A DNA stretch of 64,000 nucleotides from DASUPK01 sp963815665 (GTDB lineage Bacteria > Actinomycetota > Thermoleophilia > Solirubrobacterales > 70-9): positions 310,001 through 374,000 of the forward strand of contig CAWFHN010000013.1 in the NCBI GenBank assembly GCA_963815665.1. Reading direction: 5' to 3'. Position 1 is the first letter of the stretch; each line of letters begins with the position of its first letter. Positions 50,353 through 58,590 of the stretch are shown piece by piece. The notes beneath the pieces are model-generated. The model did not search any database and was not told the DNA's origin. It saw only the letters and a list, made by a program, of their open reading frames with translations. The position numbers and the translations under genes are program-made.

Positions 50353-51153
50353 GACCGCCCCCTTGTAGACGCCGCGAATCGGCGGGACGTCCTGGTAGAA
50401 GCGCCCGTGGCCGATCTTGACGTGGGTCTCATCGGCGACCTTGCTGTTGGTCGGGTCGAGCGGGATCCAGGTGGGCTCGGGATCACCCGGCGCCAGCGCC
50501 TCCACCCACGCGTGGGTCTGAACCTCGACCGAGTCGAGAGCTCCCTCCTGGGAGGCCGCGAAGAGGTACCCCGAGACGTAGCGGGCCGCGATGCCGTGCG
50601 ATCGCAGCAGCCGCAGCGCGAGGTGGGCGAAGTCCTGGCAGACGCCGGCGCCGGCCTCGAGCAGGTCCGACACCGTTGACCCCACGAAGGTGACGCCCGG
50701 CTGGTAGGTGAACCGCTCTCCGATCAGCTCGGCGACCCGGAGCGCGGTCCCCAGCGGCGAGTCCGCCCGCACCGTGCCGGTCAGCTCCTCCATCTGCCCG
50801 TTCAGGGGCGCCGTCCCGGCCTGCAGCAGGAACTCGCCGCCCGCCAGGCGGTACTCCGGCGTGCCGACCTGGTCCCAGCCGGTCTCGCCCGGCAGGGTCT
50901 CCGACTCCGTCGCGACCCGGCAGGCGGCGTCGATCCGCAGCTCGGTGTGGCGCTCGTGGACCCCGAACTCGAGCACGTGGGTGCCGAAATAGTCACGGCG
51001 CTCCGACACCGGCGCGTCGGGCGAGAGGCGGAGCTCGAAGCCCTCGACCCGCTGGTTCATGCTCGACCCCGGCTTCACCCGCACGGTGTTGAGGTTGTCC
51101 CAGACCTCCGATGGATACGAGTAGACGCTCGTGTACTCGATGTCGAACCTCAT
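50299..51153 (-). CDS. Transglutaminase-like cysteine peptidase-fold protein
   Basis: 284 residues. N-terminal beta domain (MRFDIEYTSVYSYPSEVWDN) and transglutaminase core with the triad Cys172 (GVCQDFAHL), His214 (THAWVEA) and Asp233 (LDPTN). Third gene after ATP-grasp and alpha-E genes; this trio is a known conserved operon proposed to make or process peptide-like amides. Its ATG overlaps the alpha-E stop (ATGA). The 3' end overlaps the convergent WS/DGAT gene by 54 bp. Confidence 0.9.
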   Translation of the reverse strand: MRFDIEYTSVYSYPSEVWDNLNTVRVKPGSSMNQRVEGFELRLSPDAPVSERRDYFGTHVLEFGVHERHTELRIDAACRVATESETLPGETGWDQVGTPEYRLAGGEFLLQAGTAPLNGQMEELTGTVRADSPLGTALRVAELIGERFTYQPGVTFVGSTVSDLLEAGAGVCQDFAHLALRLLRSHGIAARYVSGYLFAASQEGALDSVEVQTHAWVEALAPGDPEPTWIPLDPTNSKVADETHVKIGHGRFYQDVPPIRGVYKGAVSSKLDATVSMHRVSGNG

Positions 51154-52142
51154 GCCGGCACCGCCCTGCCGACCTCGACGGCGCTCGCGAAGTAGCGGCT
51201 CTGGATCTCGCGGTGGACCACGCGCAGCTCCTCGTCCACCCGGTCCAGCAGCTCGCTCAAGCCTCGGGCGTACTCGGACGCCTCGCCGTCCTGCCGCGGC
51301 GCGCTGCCGTGGAACTCGAGATCGGCCCTCAGCCGGGTGAGGCGGAGCAGCGGAGGCGAGAGCTGCTGGTTTGCGTCCGCCTCGCGGAGCCGGTCCGACA
51401 GAAGGTCGATCGAGGACGCAACCGAGTCGGGGAATCGCGGCTCGAAGAGCAGGAAGGCGACGACCTCCGCGATCCCGGCGGGACCGACACGCGAGCGGCG
51501 AAACGCCTCGACCCCGCCGACGGCCTGCAGCAGGGCGAGTGCCTGGGCATCCGTGCTCGGGTCGGACTCGCGATCCGGGGCCTCGATCACGCCGTACATC
51601 GAGACTCGCAGCACCCGGAGCATCACGCTGGCGGCCTCCATGTGGCGGCCGGCGGCAAGGAACGAGTGAGCCTGGTCGCGGAGCATCGTCTGCTCCGCGA
51701 GGCCCCAGAAGAGCGCGCAGCGCTCGCGCACGTAGGAGTAGATAGACAGCGGCCCGGTCCTCAGCGCGGCCCCGAGGTCACTGGAGTCGAGCTCGAGGTA
51801 GGCCGTGTTGAGCGCCTCCCACATCTCTCGCGGAATCACGTCGCGGACGGTCTTGGCCCCCTCCCGCGCGTTGTCCATGCACCAGCTGACCGAGGCGGGG
51901 CTCTCGCGGTCGAGGGTCAGGGTCCGGACGGCCTGCACGGCGCTCAGCTCCGGATCCTCCTCGGGATCGACCCCCGCGCCCAGCACCGCCATCACCTCGT
52001 TCCACGAGGGCGCGATCGCTCCCTCCTGGGCGGGGCCGTGGATGCTCGCCTGCATCATCGACTCGAGCAGCCGCGAGGAGTGCTCGGCGCGGGCGACGTA
52101 GCGGCCGACCCAGTAGAGCTGGTGGGCGATCCGGGCCAGCAT
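51150..52142 (-). CDS. Alpha-E domain protein (DUF403)
   Basis: 330 residues, all-helical. Start MLARIAHQLYWVGRYVARAEHSSR is the family signature with its Arg/Glu pattern; further helices include LDRESPASVSWCMDNAREGAKTVRDVI and DQAHSFLAAGRHMEAASVMLR. The function is unknown; it always accompanies the circularly permuted ATP-grasp protein. ATG overlaps the ATP-grasp stop (TGATG), and its stop overlaps the transglutaminase start, so all three are translationally coupled. Confidence 0.9.
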   Translation of the reverse strand: MLARIAHQLYWVGRYVARAEHSSRLLESMMQASIHGPAQEGAIAPSWNEVMAVLGAGVDPEEDPELSAVQAVRTLTLDRESPASVSWCMDNAREGAKTVRDVIPREMWEALNTAYLELDSSDLGAALRTGPLSIYSYVRERCALFWGLAEQTMLRDQAHSFLAAGRHMEAASVMLRVLRVSMYGVIEAPDRESDPSTDAQALALLQAVGGVEAFRRSRVGPAGIAEVVAFLLFEPRFPDSVASSIDLLSDRLREADANQQLSPPLLRLTRLRADLEFHGSAPRQDGEASEYARGLSELLDRVDEELRVVHREIQSRYFASAVEVGRAVPA

Positions 52143-53743
52143 CAGCGCCGTCCCTCCTGCTGCTGTTGTTGCTGCTGCTCGCTCCAGCCGCCACCGGCCG
52201 GGGCGGCCGGGACGACCGGGAACGAGCGCGGCTCGGTCACGATTGCCTGCTCGGCGGTCGTGGGCTCCCCGGCGAGCACCCAGGTGTCCTTGGAGCCGCC
52301 GCCGCGGGAGGAGTTGACGATCATCGATCCCTCCCCCATTGCCACCCTGGTCAGGCCGCCGGGCACCGTCCGCACGCGCGAGCCGTAGACCGAGAAGGGG
52401 CGCAGGTCGACGTGCCGGGGGGCGAGCCCGCCGTCGGCGGTCACGGTCGGAGCCGTCGAGAGGTTGACCAGCTCCTGTCCGATCCAGATCTCCGGCGCCG
52501 CCAGGATCCGCTCGCGTTGCGCCGCGACCTCCTCGTCGCTCGCCGCCGGTCCGATGAACACCCCCTTGCCGCCGGACTCGCCGGTCGGCTTCACGACGAG
52601 CGAGTCGAGCCGGTCGAGGACGGCCTCGAGCTCGTCGGGGTTGCGCAGGAGATAGGTGCGGACGTTCTCCAGGATCGGCGCCTCGTCGAGGTAGTAGCCG
52701 ATCATCTCGGGGACGTAGCGGTAGATCGCCTTGTCGTCGGCGACGCCGGTCCCGATCGCGTTGGCGATCGCAACGGTCCCGGCGCGATAGGCGCGGGTCA
52801 GCCCCGGCACGCCGAGGAGCGAGTCGGGGCGGAACTCGAGCGGATCGACGAAGTCGTCGTCGAGGCGCCGGTAGATGGCGTCGACGCGAGCGAGGCCCTC
52901 GGTGGTACGCACGAAACAGGTGTTGTCGCGGACCTTGAGGTCGCCGGCCTCGACCAGGTCGACCCCCATCTGGCGGGCGAGGAAGGCGTGCTCGAAGTAG
53001 GCGCTGTTGGCGGGGCCCGGCGTCCAGACGACGATGCGCTGCTGGTCGGTGGACGGCGCGACCTCGCGGAGCGCCTCGAGCAGGAGCGCCGGGTAGTCCG
53101 CCACCGGGCGCACGGAGTACTCGCTGAAGAGCTCCGGGACGAGCCGGGTCATCGCCAGCCGGTTCTCCAGCACATAGGAGATGCCGGAGGGGGTCCGGAC
53201 GTTGTCCTCGAGCACCTTCCAGATCCCGTCCGCATCGCGCACCAGGTCGCAGCCGGAGATGTGGCAGTAGATGCCTCCGGGCGGCCGCACGCCGTGGACG
53301 GCGCGCCGGAAGTGCGGGCAGCCGAGCACCAGCTCCCAGGGGACGATCCCGTCCCGGACGATCTCCCGCGAGTGGTAGACGTCGTCGCAGAAGGCGTTCA
53401 GCGCCCGGATCCGCTGGGCGAGCCCGCGCTCGATCATCTCCCACTCCTGGGCGGGGATGATCCTCGGAACGAGGTCGAGCGGAAACGGCCGGTCGCGACC
53501 GGGTCCGCCGTCATTGCCCGCGATCTCGAAGGTGATGCCCTGCTGGGTGAAGGCGACGTCCCGGCGCTTGCCCAGCTCCATCAGCATGAAGCGGCCCATC
53601 CGGTCGAGCCCCTCGACCAGGTTCGAGGCGTGCCCGCGCGGCTCGCCGAGCCCGGCGAAGAGCTCGTCGACGACCCCGCCCAGCGGCTCGTAGCTGCCGG
53701 ACTCGTTGACGCTCGTGCGCGCTAATGACCCCTCGGAGGGCAT
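52142..53743 (-). CDS. Circularly permuted ATP-grasp protein
   Basis: 533 residues. Family landmarks: YEPLGGVVDELFAG, QGITFEIAGNDGG, RIIPAQEWEMIERGLAQR, GVRPPGGIYCHISGCDLVRD, LEDNVRTPSGISYVLENR, VVKPTGESGGKGVFIGP (the ATP-binding loop) and TRVAMGEGSMIVNSSRGGGSKDTWVL. The end carries seven consecutive Gln in a non-conserved tail. Amidoligases of this class are proposed to form peptide bonds on unknown small molecules. First gene of the trio; TAGCCT 6 nt before the ATG suggests a leaderless mRNA. Confidence 0.92.
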   Translation of the reverse strand: MPSEGSLARTSVNESGSYEPLGGVVDELFAGLGEPRGHASNLVEGLDRMGRFMLMELGKRRDVAFTQQGITFEIAGNDGGPGRDRPFPLDLVPRIIPAQEWEMIERGLAQRIRALNAFCDDVYHSREIVRDGIVPWELVLGCPHFRRAVHGVRPPGGIYCHISGCDLVRDADGIWKVLEDNVRTPSGISYVLENRLAMTRLVPELFSEYSVRPVADYPALLLEALREVAPSTDQQRIVVWTPGPANSAYFEHAFLARQMGVDLVEAGDLKVRDNTCFVRTTEGLARVDAIYRRLDDDFVDPLEFRPDSLLGVPGLTRAYRAGTVAIANAIGTGVADDKAIYRYVPEMIGYYLDEAPILENVRTYLLRNPDELEAVLDRLDSLVVKPTGESGGKGVFIGPAASDEEVAAQRERILAAPEIWIGQELVNLSTAPTVTADGGLAPRHVDLRPFSVYGSRVRTVPGGLTRVAMGEGSMIVNSSRGGGSKDTWVLAGEPTTAEQAIVTEPRSFPVVPAAPAGGGWSEQQQQQQQEGRR

Positions 53744-53749
53744 CCTCGG

Positions 53750-53755
53750 AGGCTA
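53750..53755 (-). promoter_or_regulatory. -10-like box TAGCCT, leaderless arrangement
   Basis: TAGCCT on the minus strand ends 6 nt before the ATG of the ATP-grasp gene. Confidence 0.45.
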
Positions 53756-53866
53756 CGCCTACCCATGCCGGGCGCCACCGACGCCTGTACAAAGCTCCCG
53801 TGGCGGCGTTCGACACTACGGCGGTAGAGTCCGCACGAGACCGAGCGGCGAGAGGAGAGCGAGCAG

Positions 53867-55405
53867 ATGGCCATCGACACCGTCACCGAGAGCGCCCGGA
53901 CTTCAGGCGAGAGCTTCGAGGTCAGCAACCCCGCCGACGGATCGGTGATCAGGAACGTGCCCCTCGACGGCCCCGCGGAGGTCGCCGAGACCGTCGCCCG
54001 CGTCCGCGCCAACCAGCCCGCCTGGGAGGAGCTTGGGTTCAAGGGTCGGGCGAAGTGGCTGTATGAGCTTCGCGACTGGATCCTGGACAACCAGGACGAG
54101 ATCGCCGACACCATGCAGCGCGAGACGGGCAAGGTTCGCGGCGAGGCCGCGGGCGAGGCCGTGTACCTCTGCGACCTGATCAACTTCTACGGCAAGAAGG
54201 GCGCCAGGTATATCCGCGACGAGCGCGTGCCGGCGCACTCGCCGCTGATGAAGGTGAAGAAGCTGCGTGTGCAGTACCGGCCGTACCCGGTGGTCGGCGT
54301 GATCAGCCCGTGGAACTACCCGCTGCTCCTCTCGATGGGGGACGCGATCCCCGCCCTGCTGGCCGGATGCGCGGTGGTCATCAAGCCGTCGGAGATCACC
54401 CCGATCGGCCTCGGCGAGGTGATCGAGGCATGGAAGAGCGAGGTCGGCGGCCCCGACGTCTTCGACGTCGTCAACGGGATGGGAGAGACCGGTTCCGCGC
54501 TGGTCGACGAGGTGGACTTCGTGCAGTTCACGGGCTCGGACCGGACCGCGAAGAAGGTGCTCGCCCGCGCGGCGGAGACCCTGACCCCGGTCAGCGCCGA
54601 GCTCGGCGGCAAGGACCCGATGATCGTGCTGAAGAGCGCCAACGTCGAGCGCGCCGCCAACGCCGCAACGTGGGGAGCGTTCTCCAACGTCGGCCAGGTC
54701 TGCATCTCCGTCGAGCGGCTCTACGTCGAGGAGCCGGTGTACGACGAGTTCGTCCAGCGCTTCACGGACGAGGTCGAGAAGCTGAACCTGGGCATGGACG
54801 GCCGCGAGCACGGCAAGGACATCGGATCGATGACCTTCCCGCCGCAGATGAAGGTGGTCGAGGACCACGTCGAGGATGCGAGAAGCGCCGGCGCGACCGT
54901 CGTCACCGGCGGCGAGCGCCTCGAGAGCGAGGGCAACTGGTATCCGCCGACGATCCTGACCGGCGTCGACCACTCGATGAAGATCATGCGCGACGAGACC
55001 TTCGGCCCGGTGGTCGGGATCATGAAGGTGCGCGACGCCGACGAGGCCGTGCGCCTCGCCAACGACACGCGCTACGGGCTCGCCGCCTCGGTCTTCGGCA
55101 GCAAGCGCCAGGCGGAGGCGGTCGCACGGCGGCTCGAGGTCGGCACCGCCAACGTCAACGACGTGCTGGTCGGCTTCCTGGCCTCGGACGTCCCGATGGG
55201 CGGCTGGAAGGACTCGGGGATCGGCTTCCGCCACGGCGAGTACGGGATGAAGAAGTTCGTCCGTCCCGAGTCGCTCGTGATCACCCGCTTCGGCCAGAAG
55301 CGCGAGCCCCTCTACTTCCCCTACACCGAGAAGCGCCGTCAGCAGCTGCGCAAGATCACGGACTTCTTCAACTCGCGCGACTGGCGCCGCAGACTCGGTC
55401 GCTAG
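53867..55405 (+). CDS. Aldehyde dehydrogenase family protein
   Basis: 512 residues; NAD(P)-dependent oxidation of an aldehyde to an acid. Catalytic Cys279 (NVGQVCISVERLYV), Glu245 (SAELGGKDP), Asn150 (SPWNYP) are conserved. The Q-V-C-I context and overall similarity fit succinate-semialdehyde or related dehydrogenases, but substrate is not certain. A basic C-terminal extension (FNSRDWRRRLGR) follows the normal end. A TAGAGT box near 53824 and a GAGAGGAGAGC ribosome site precede the ATG. Stop shares CTAG with the convergent small gene. Confidence 0.9.
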   Translation: MAIDTVTESARTSGESFEVSNPADGSVIRNVPLDGPAEVAETVARVRANQPAWEELGFKGRAKWLYELRDWILDNQDEIADTMQRETGKVRGEAAGEAVYLCDLINFYGKKGARYIRDERVPAHSPLMKVKKLRVQYRPYPVVGVISPWNYPLLLSMGDAIPALLAGCAVVIKPSEITPIGLGEVIEAWKSEVGGPDVFDVVNGMGETGSALVDEVDFVQFTGSDRTAKKVLARAAETLTPVSAELGGKDPMIVLKSANVERAANAATWGAFSNVGQVCISVERLYVEEPVYDEFVQRFTDEVEKLNLGMDGREHGKDIGSMTFPPQMKVVEDHVEDARSAGATVVTGGERLESEGNWYPPTILTGVDHSMKIMRDETFGPVVGIMKVRDADEAVRLANDTRYGLAASVFGSKRQAEAVARRLEVGTANVNDVLVGFLASDVPMGGWKDSGIGFRHGEYGMKKFVRPESLVITRFGQKREPLYFPYTEKRRQQLRKITDFFNSRDWRRRLGR

Positions 55406-55725
55406 CGGCCACCAGGCCGCTCCGCCCGGAGCTCACGATCCAGGCGCGTTGCCTCCTGCTCGAACCACTCCGAGACGAGGCGCAGCCACGCCACCTCGGA
55501 CCGGGTCCTGATCCGGACGTAGTCGGCGTGCTGATCGCCGGCGATCCGGATCGCGTCCGCGACGGAGAGCTCGCGGTCGCCGGCTCCGTCGTCGCCGAGC
55601 AGCATCCAATCGGCCCGGCCGCCCGGCCCCTCGTCCTCCAGGGCCAGCCTGCTCCCGTCGCTCATCAGAAGGGCCTTCGGCTCGCGGCCCCCTACCTGTA
55701 GTCCCTGCACTCCGTTCGCTTCCAT
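55402..55725 (-). CDS. Hypothetical protein, 107 residues
   Basis: Unrecognised cytosolic protein: an N-terminal beta part (VQGLQVGGREPKALLMSDGSRLALED) and a C-terminal amphipathic helix (RTRSEVAWLRLVSEWFEQEATRLDREL). No Cys or metal motifs. ATG preceded by AAGGGGAC. It is divergent from a small membrane protein across a region with 11-bp phased repeats and ends over the shared CTAG with the aldehyde dehydrogenase. Confidence 0.6.
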   Translation of the reverse strand: MEANGVQGLQVGGREPKALLMSDGSRLALEDEGPGGRADWMLLGDDGAGDRELSVADAIRIAGDQHADYVRIRTRSEVAWLRLVSEWFEQEATRLDRELRAERPGGR

Positions 55726-55782
55726 GTCGTCCCCTTTTCGATTGGCGCGTGTGCGCTGTGAGAGACGAGTATGCGAGCAACC

Positions 55783-55810
55783 GCTAACACAGCGCTAAAG
55801 GATCGTTAAC
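55783..55810. promoter_or_regulatory. Three 11-bp-phased repeats (GCTAAC, GCTAAA, GTTAAC)
   Basis: GCTAAC at 55783, GCTAAA at 55794 and GTTAAC at 55805: exact 11-bp period; a weaker GCGAAA falls at 55816. Hexamer direct repeats at one helical turn are the usual site form of OmpR/PhoB-family response regulators. Lies in the divergent region between two small genes. Confidence 0.55.
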
Positions 55811-55823
55811 AGGTTGCGAAAGC

Positions 55824-55838
55824 CCCGCAGCTTGCGGG
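55824..55838. repeat. Hairpin CCCGCA-GCT-TGCGGG
   Basis: Perfect 6-bp stem with 3-nt loop just after the phased repeats. No T-run follows on either strand, so it is unlikely to be a simple terminator. Confidence 0.35.
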
Positions 55839-55961
55839 AGCTGGGAACCGCCAGAGTCCGGCCGGCGTGTGTCCCGGTCCGAAGGTGGGTGGCCACCACG
55901 GAGTGCAGGGCCGGAGTGGGCACGGATGAAGCACGGGCCGGTAACGGCGACCATGGTCGGG

Positions 55962-56156
55962 ATGGAGCGAATCCGCGACAGAATGCGCAACTGGTTGGAG
56001 TCCGATCTCGTCGGCGTCGCGGTGACGCTCGCCGCGGCGACGGTCTTTGGCCTCGCCTTCGTGTGTTTCTACTTCGCCGGACCGGTCGGCGGGATCGCCT
56101 TCGCGATCTTGAGTATCGGGCTGATCGCGATGATCGTGGTCCAGCCTGGTCGTTAG
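55962..56156 (+). CDS. Small two-helix membrane protein
   Basis: 64 residues from ATG 55962 (MERIRDRMRNWLESDLVG); ATG 55953 or 55926 are alternatives. Two hydrophobic helices: about 17-38 (VGVAVTLAAATVFGLAFVCFYF) and 43-60 (GIAFAILSIGLIAMIVV). The N-terminus is a basic amphipathic helix. Not a recognised family. Converges on metE with a 17-bp gap. The phased repeats lie upstream. Confidence 0.5.
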   Translation: MERIRDRMRNWLESDLVGVAVTLAAATVFGLAFVCFYFAGPVGGIAFAILSIGLIAMIVVQPGR

Positions 56157-56173
56157 GTTGCCGAGCCGCCGGT

Positions 56174-58543
56174 CTAGGACGCAGGGACCAGCTCCTCGCG
56201 GAGCTGCTTGGCGGCCTGGACCATGTTGCGGAGGCTCTCCTCCGTCTCGGGCCAGGCGCGGGTCTTCAAGCCGCAGTCGGGCGTGACCCAGAGCTGCTCG
56301 GGGCGCAGGACACGGGCGGCTTCATGGAGCAGCTCGGCCATCTCCTCAACCGACGGGACCCGCGGGGAGTGGATGTCGTAGACGCCCGGGCCGATGTCGT
56401 GGGTGAAGCCGGAGCGGTCCCAGTGATGGAGCAGCTCCATCCGGGAGCGGGCCGCCTCGATCAGCGTGACGTCGGCATCCATCTCCTGGATGCGGCTCAG
56501 GATGTCGCCGAAGTCCGAGTAACACATGTGAGTGTGGACCTGGGTCTCGTCGGCGACGCCCGCCGTCGCCACCCGGAAGGAGTAGACCGCCCACTCGAGG
56601 TACTCGTCCCAGCGATCCCGCCTCAGGGGCAGGCCCTCGCGGATCGCCGGCTCGTCGACGTGGATGATCGGGATGCCCGCCTCCTCTAGGTCGGTGACCT
56701 CGTCGCGGATCGCGAGCGCCAGCTGCTCGCAGGTTTCGCGCCGGGGCTGGTCGTCGCGGACGAACGACCATTCGAGCATCGTGACCGGGCCGGTGAGCAT
56801 TCCCTTCAGCGGCCTCTCGGTCTTCGACTGCGCGTAGGTGATCCACTCGATCGTCATCGGGGCCGCCCGGCTGACGTCGCCGAAGATGATCGGAGGGCGC
56901 ACGCAGCGCGAGCCGTACGACTGCACCCACGCGTTCTGGGTGAAGACGTAGCCGAGCATCTGCTCGCCGAAGTACTGGACCATGTCGTTTCGCTCGGGCT
57001 CGCCGTGGACCAGGACATCGAGCCCGATCTCCTCCTGGAAGGCGACGACCCTGTCGATCTCGGCGCGCATCCGCTCCTCGTACTCCGCCAGCTGGATTCC
57101 ACCCTCGCGGAGCTCGCGCCGGGTGGCGCGGATCTCGTCGGTCTGGGGGAAGGAGCCGATCGTGACGGCCGGGAAGGTGGGCAGGCCGAGCCTCTGCTGC
57201 TGAGCCTGCTTGCGCTCGGCGAACGGCGAGTCGCGGCGCGCATCGGCCTCGGTCAGCGCATCGACCCGGGCTCGTACGTCGGGGGTGCGGGTGCGATGCG
57301 AGTCGCGGCGGGAGTCGAGCGCCCTGTCGTTGGCGTCGAGCCGATCGGCGATCGCCTCGCGCCCGTCGGCCAGGCCCTTCGCGAGGGCCCCCAGCTCACC
57401 GACCTTCTGGACGGCGAAGGACATCCAGGAGCGAACCTCGTCATCGAGGTCGGCGTCGCCGCCGGCGGGCTCGGCGTCCAGGTCGATCGGGACGTGGAGC
57501 AGCGAGCAGCTGGTCGAGACCACGAGCTGCCTGGTTCGGTCTCGCAGGCCCTCCAGCGCGTCGAGCGAGTGCTCGAGGTGGTTGATCCAGACGTTGCGGC
57601 CGTCGACGATCCCGGCGAACAGCCACTTGTCCTCCAGGCCGCCCTGCTCCGCGACGAACTCGGCATTGTGACGGCCGCCGTGCTCGTGGACCGCCCGATC
57701 GAGCTCGTCTCCGTGGACCAGGCCGGTGAAGTCCAGGCCGACGCCCTCGATCGGCAGGTCGCGGAGCACGCCGTAGGCGTCGCCGACGTGGTCGAAGTAG
57801 GTCTTGACCACGATCCGCGGGCGCTCGTGCACCTTGCAGAGCTCCTCGTAGGCGAGGCGCAGCGCGTCAAGCTCCTGATCGGAGCGGTCCTCGACGAAGC
57901 AGGGCTCATCGAGCTGCACCCAGGTCGCGCCCTGCTCCGCGAGCTTCTCGATCACCTCGCCATAGACCTCGACCAGGGGCTCGAGCAGATCGAGTGGGTT
58001 GAAGTCCTCGGCCACGCCCTCGGCCGGCTTGGAGAGGAGCAGGAAGCTGACCGGGCCGATCAGCACCGGCACCGTGTCCACCCCCGCCTCCTCCATCGCC
58101 TCGGCGTGCTCGTCGAAGGGCTTGCTCGCCGACAGCGAGAACCTCGTGTCCGGCCCGAGCTCGGGGACGATGTAGTGGTAGTTGGTGTTGAACCACTTCG
58201 TCATCTCCATCGCCGTGGCGTCGGCGTCGTCGGTCTGGCGACCGCGGGCCATCGCGAAATACGTGTCCAGGTCGACCTGGCCCCCGTCCCACCCATAGCG
58301 CTCCGGAACGGCCCCGACGAGGGAGATCGCGTCGAGCACCTGGTCGTAGTAGGAGAAGTCGTTCGAGGGGATCAGGTCGATGCCCGCGCCCTGCATCAGC
58401 TTCCAGTTCTCGACGCGAATCGCCTTGGCGGTCGCAGCGAGCTCATCGGCGGTGGTCTCGCCGCGCCAGTAGCCCTCGGTCGCGAACTTGAGCTCGCGGT
58501 CGCGGCCGATTCGCGGGAAGCCGGAGATATTGGAGAGCGCCAT
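56174..58543 (-). CDS. metE: Cobalamin-independent methionine synthase
   Basis: 789 residues; transfers methyl from 5-methyltetrahydrofolate polyglutamate to homocysteine using zinc. Two barrels: the N-terminal barrel opens with GFPRIGRDRELKFATEGYW and the C-terminal barrel with VTIGSFPQTDEIRATRR. Zinc ligands appear in VHTHMCYSDFG (His, Cys) and Cys757 of PDCGLKTR; RCVRPPIIFGDV and MLTGPVTMLEWSF are catalytic-barrel marks. Only 47 bp separate its ATG from the divergent metH. No cobalamin riboswitch fits in that gap. A TAGCCT box ends 9 nt before the start. Confidence 0.96.
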   Translation of the reverse strand: MALSNISGFPRIGRDRELKFATEGYWRGETTADELAATAKAIRVENWKLMQGAGIDLIPSNDFSYYDQVLDAISLVGAVPERYGWDGGQVDLDTYFAMARGRQTDDADATAMEMTKWFNTNYHYIVPELGPDTRFSLSASKPFDEHAEAMEEAGVDTVPVLIGPVSFLLLSKPAEGVAEDFNPLDLLEPLVEVYGEVIEKLAEQGATWVQLDEPCFVEDRSDQELDALRLAYEELCKVHERPRIVVKTYFDHVGDAYGVLRDLPIEGVGLDFTGLVHGDELDRAVHEHGGRHNAEFVAEQGGLEDKWLFAGIVDGRNVWINHLEHSLDALEGLRDRTRQLVVSTSCSLLHVPIDLDAEPAGGDADLDDEVRSWMSFAVQKVGELGALAKGLADGREAIADRLDANDRALDSRRDSHRTRTPDVRARVDALTEADARRDSPFAERKQAQQQRLGLPTFPAVTIGSFPQTDEIRATRRELREGGIQLAEYEERMRAEIDRVVAFQEEIGLDVLVHGEPERNDMVQYFGEQMLGYVFTQNAWVQSYGSRCVRPPIIFGDVSRAAPMTIEWITYAQSKTERPLKGMLTGPVTMLEWSFVRDDQPRRETCEQLALAIRDEVTDLEEAGIPIIHVDEPAIREGLPLRRDRWDEYLEWAVYSFRVATAGVADETQVHTHMCYSDFGDILSRIQEMDADVTLIEAARSRMELLHHWDRSGFTHDIGPGVYDIHSPRVPSVEEMAELLHEAARVLRPEQLWVTPDCGLKTRAWPETEESLRNMVQAAKQLREELVPAS

Positions 58544-58552
58544 CCCTCGCCA

Positions 58553-58582
58553 AGGCTAACCAAGCGGCCAACTCCCTACGCT
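58553..58582. promoter_or_regulatory. Divergent -10-like boxes for metE and metH
   Basis: Minus-strand TAGCCT at 58553-58558 (9 nt before the metE ATG) and plus-strand TACGCT at 58577-58582 (8 nt before the metH ATG). The 47-bp intergene leaves no room for a structured leader, so both mRNAs are probably leaderless. Confidence 0.4.
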
Positions 58583-58590
58583 TCTCCGCT

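Noticed and set aside
58544..58590. Cobalamin or SAM riboswitch between metE and metH
   Set aside because: Only 47 bp and none of the conserved box sequences.
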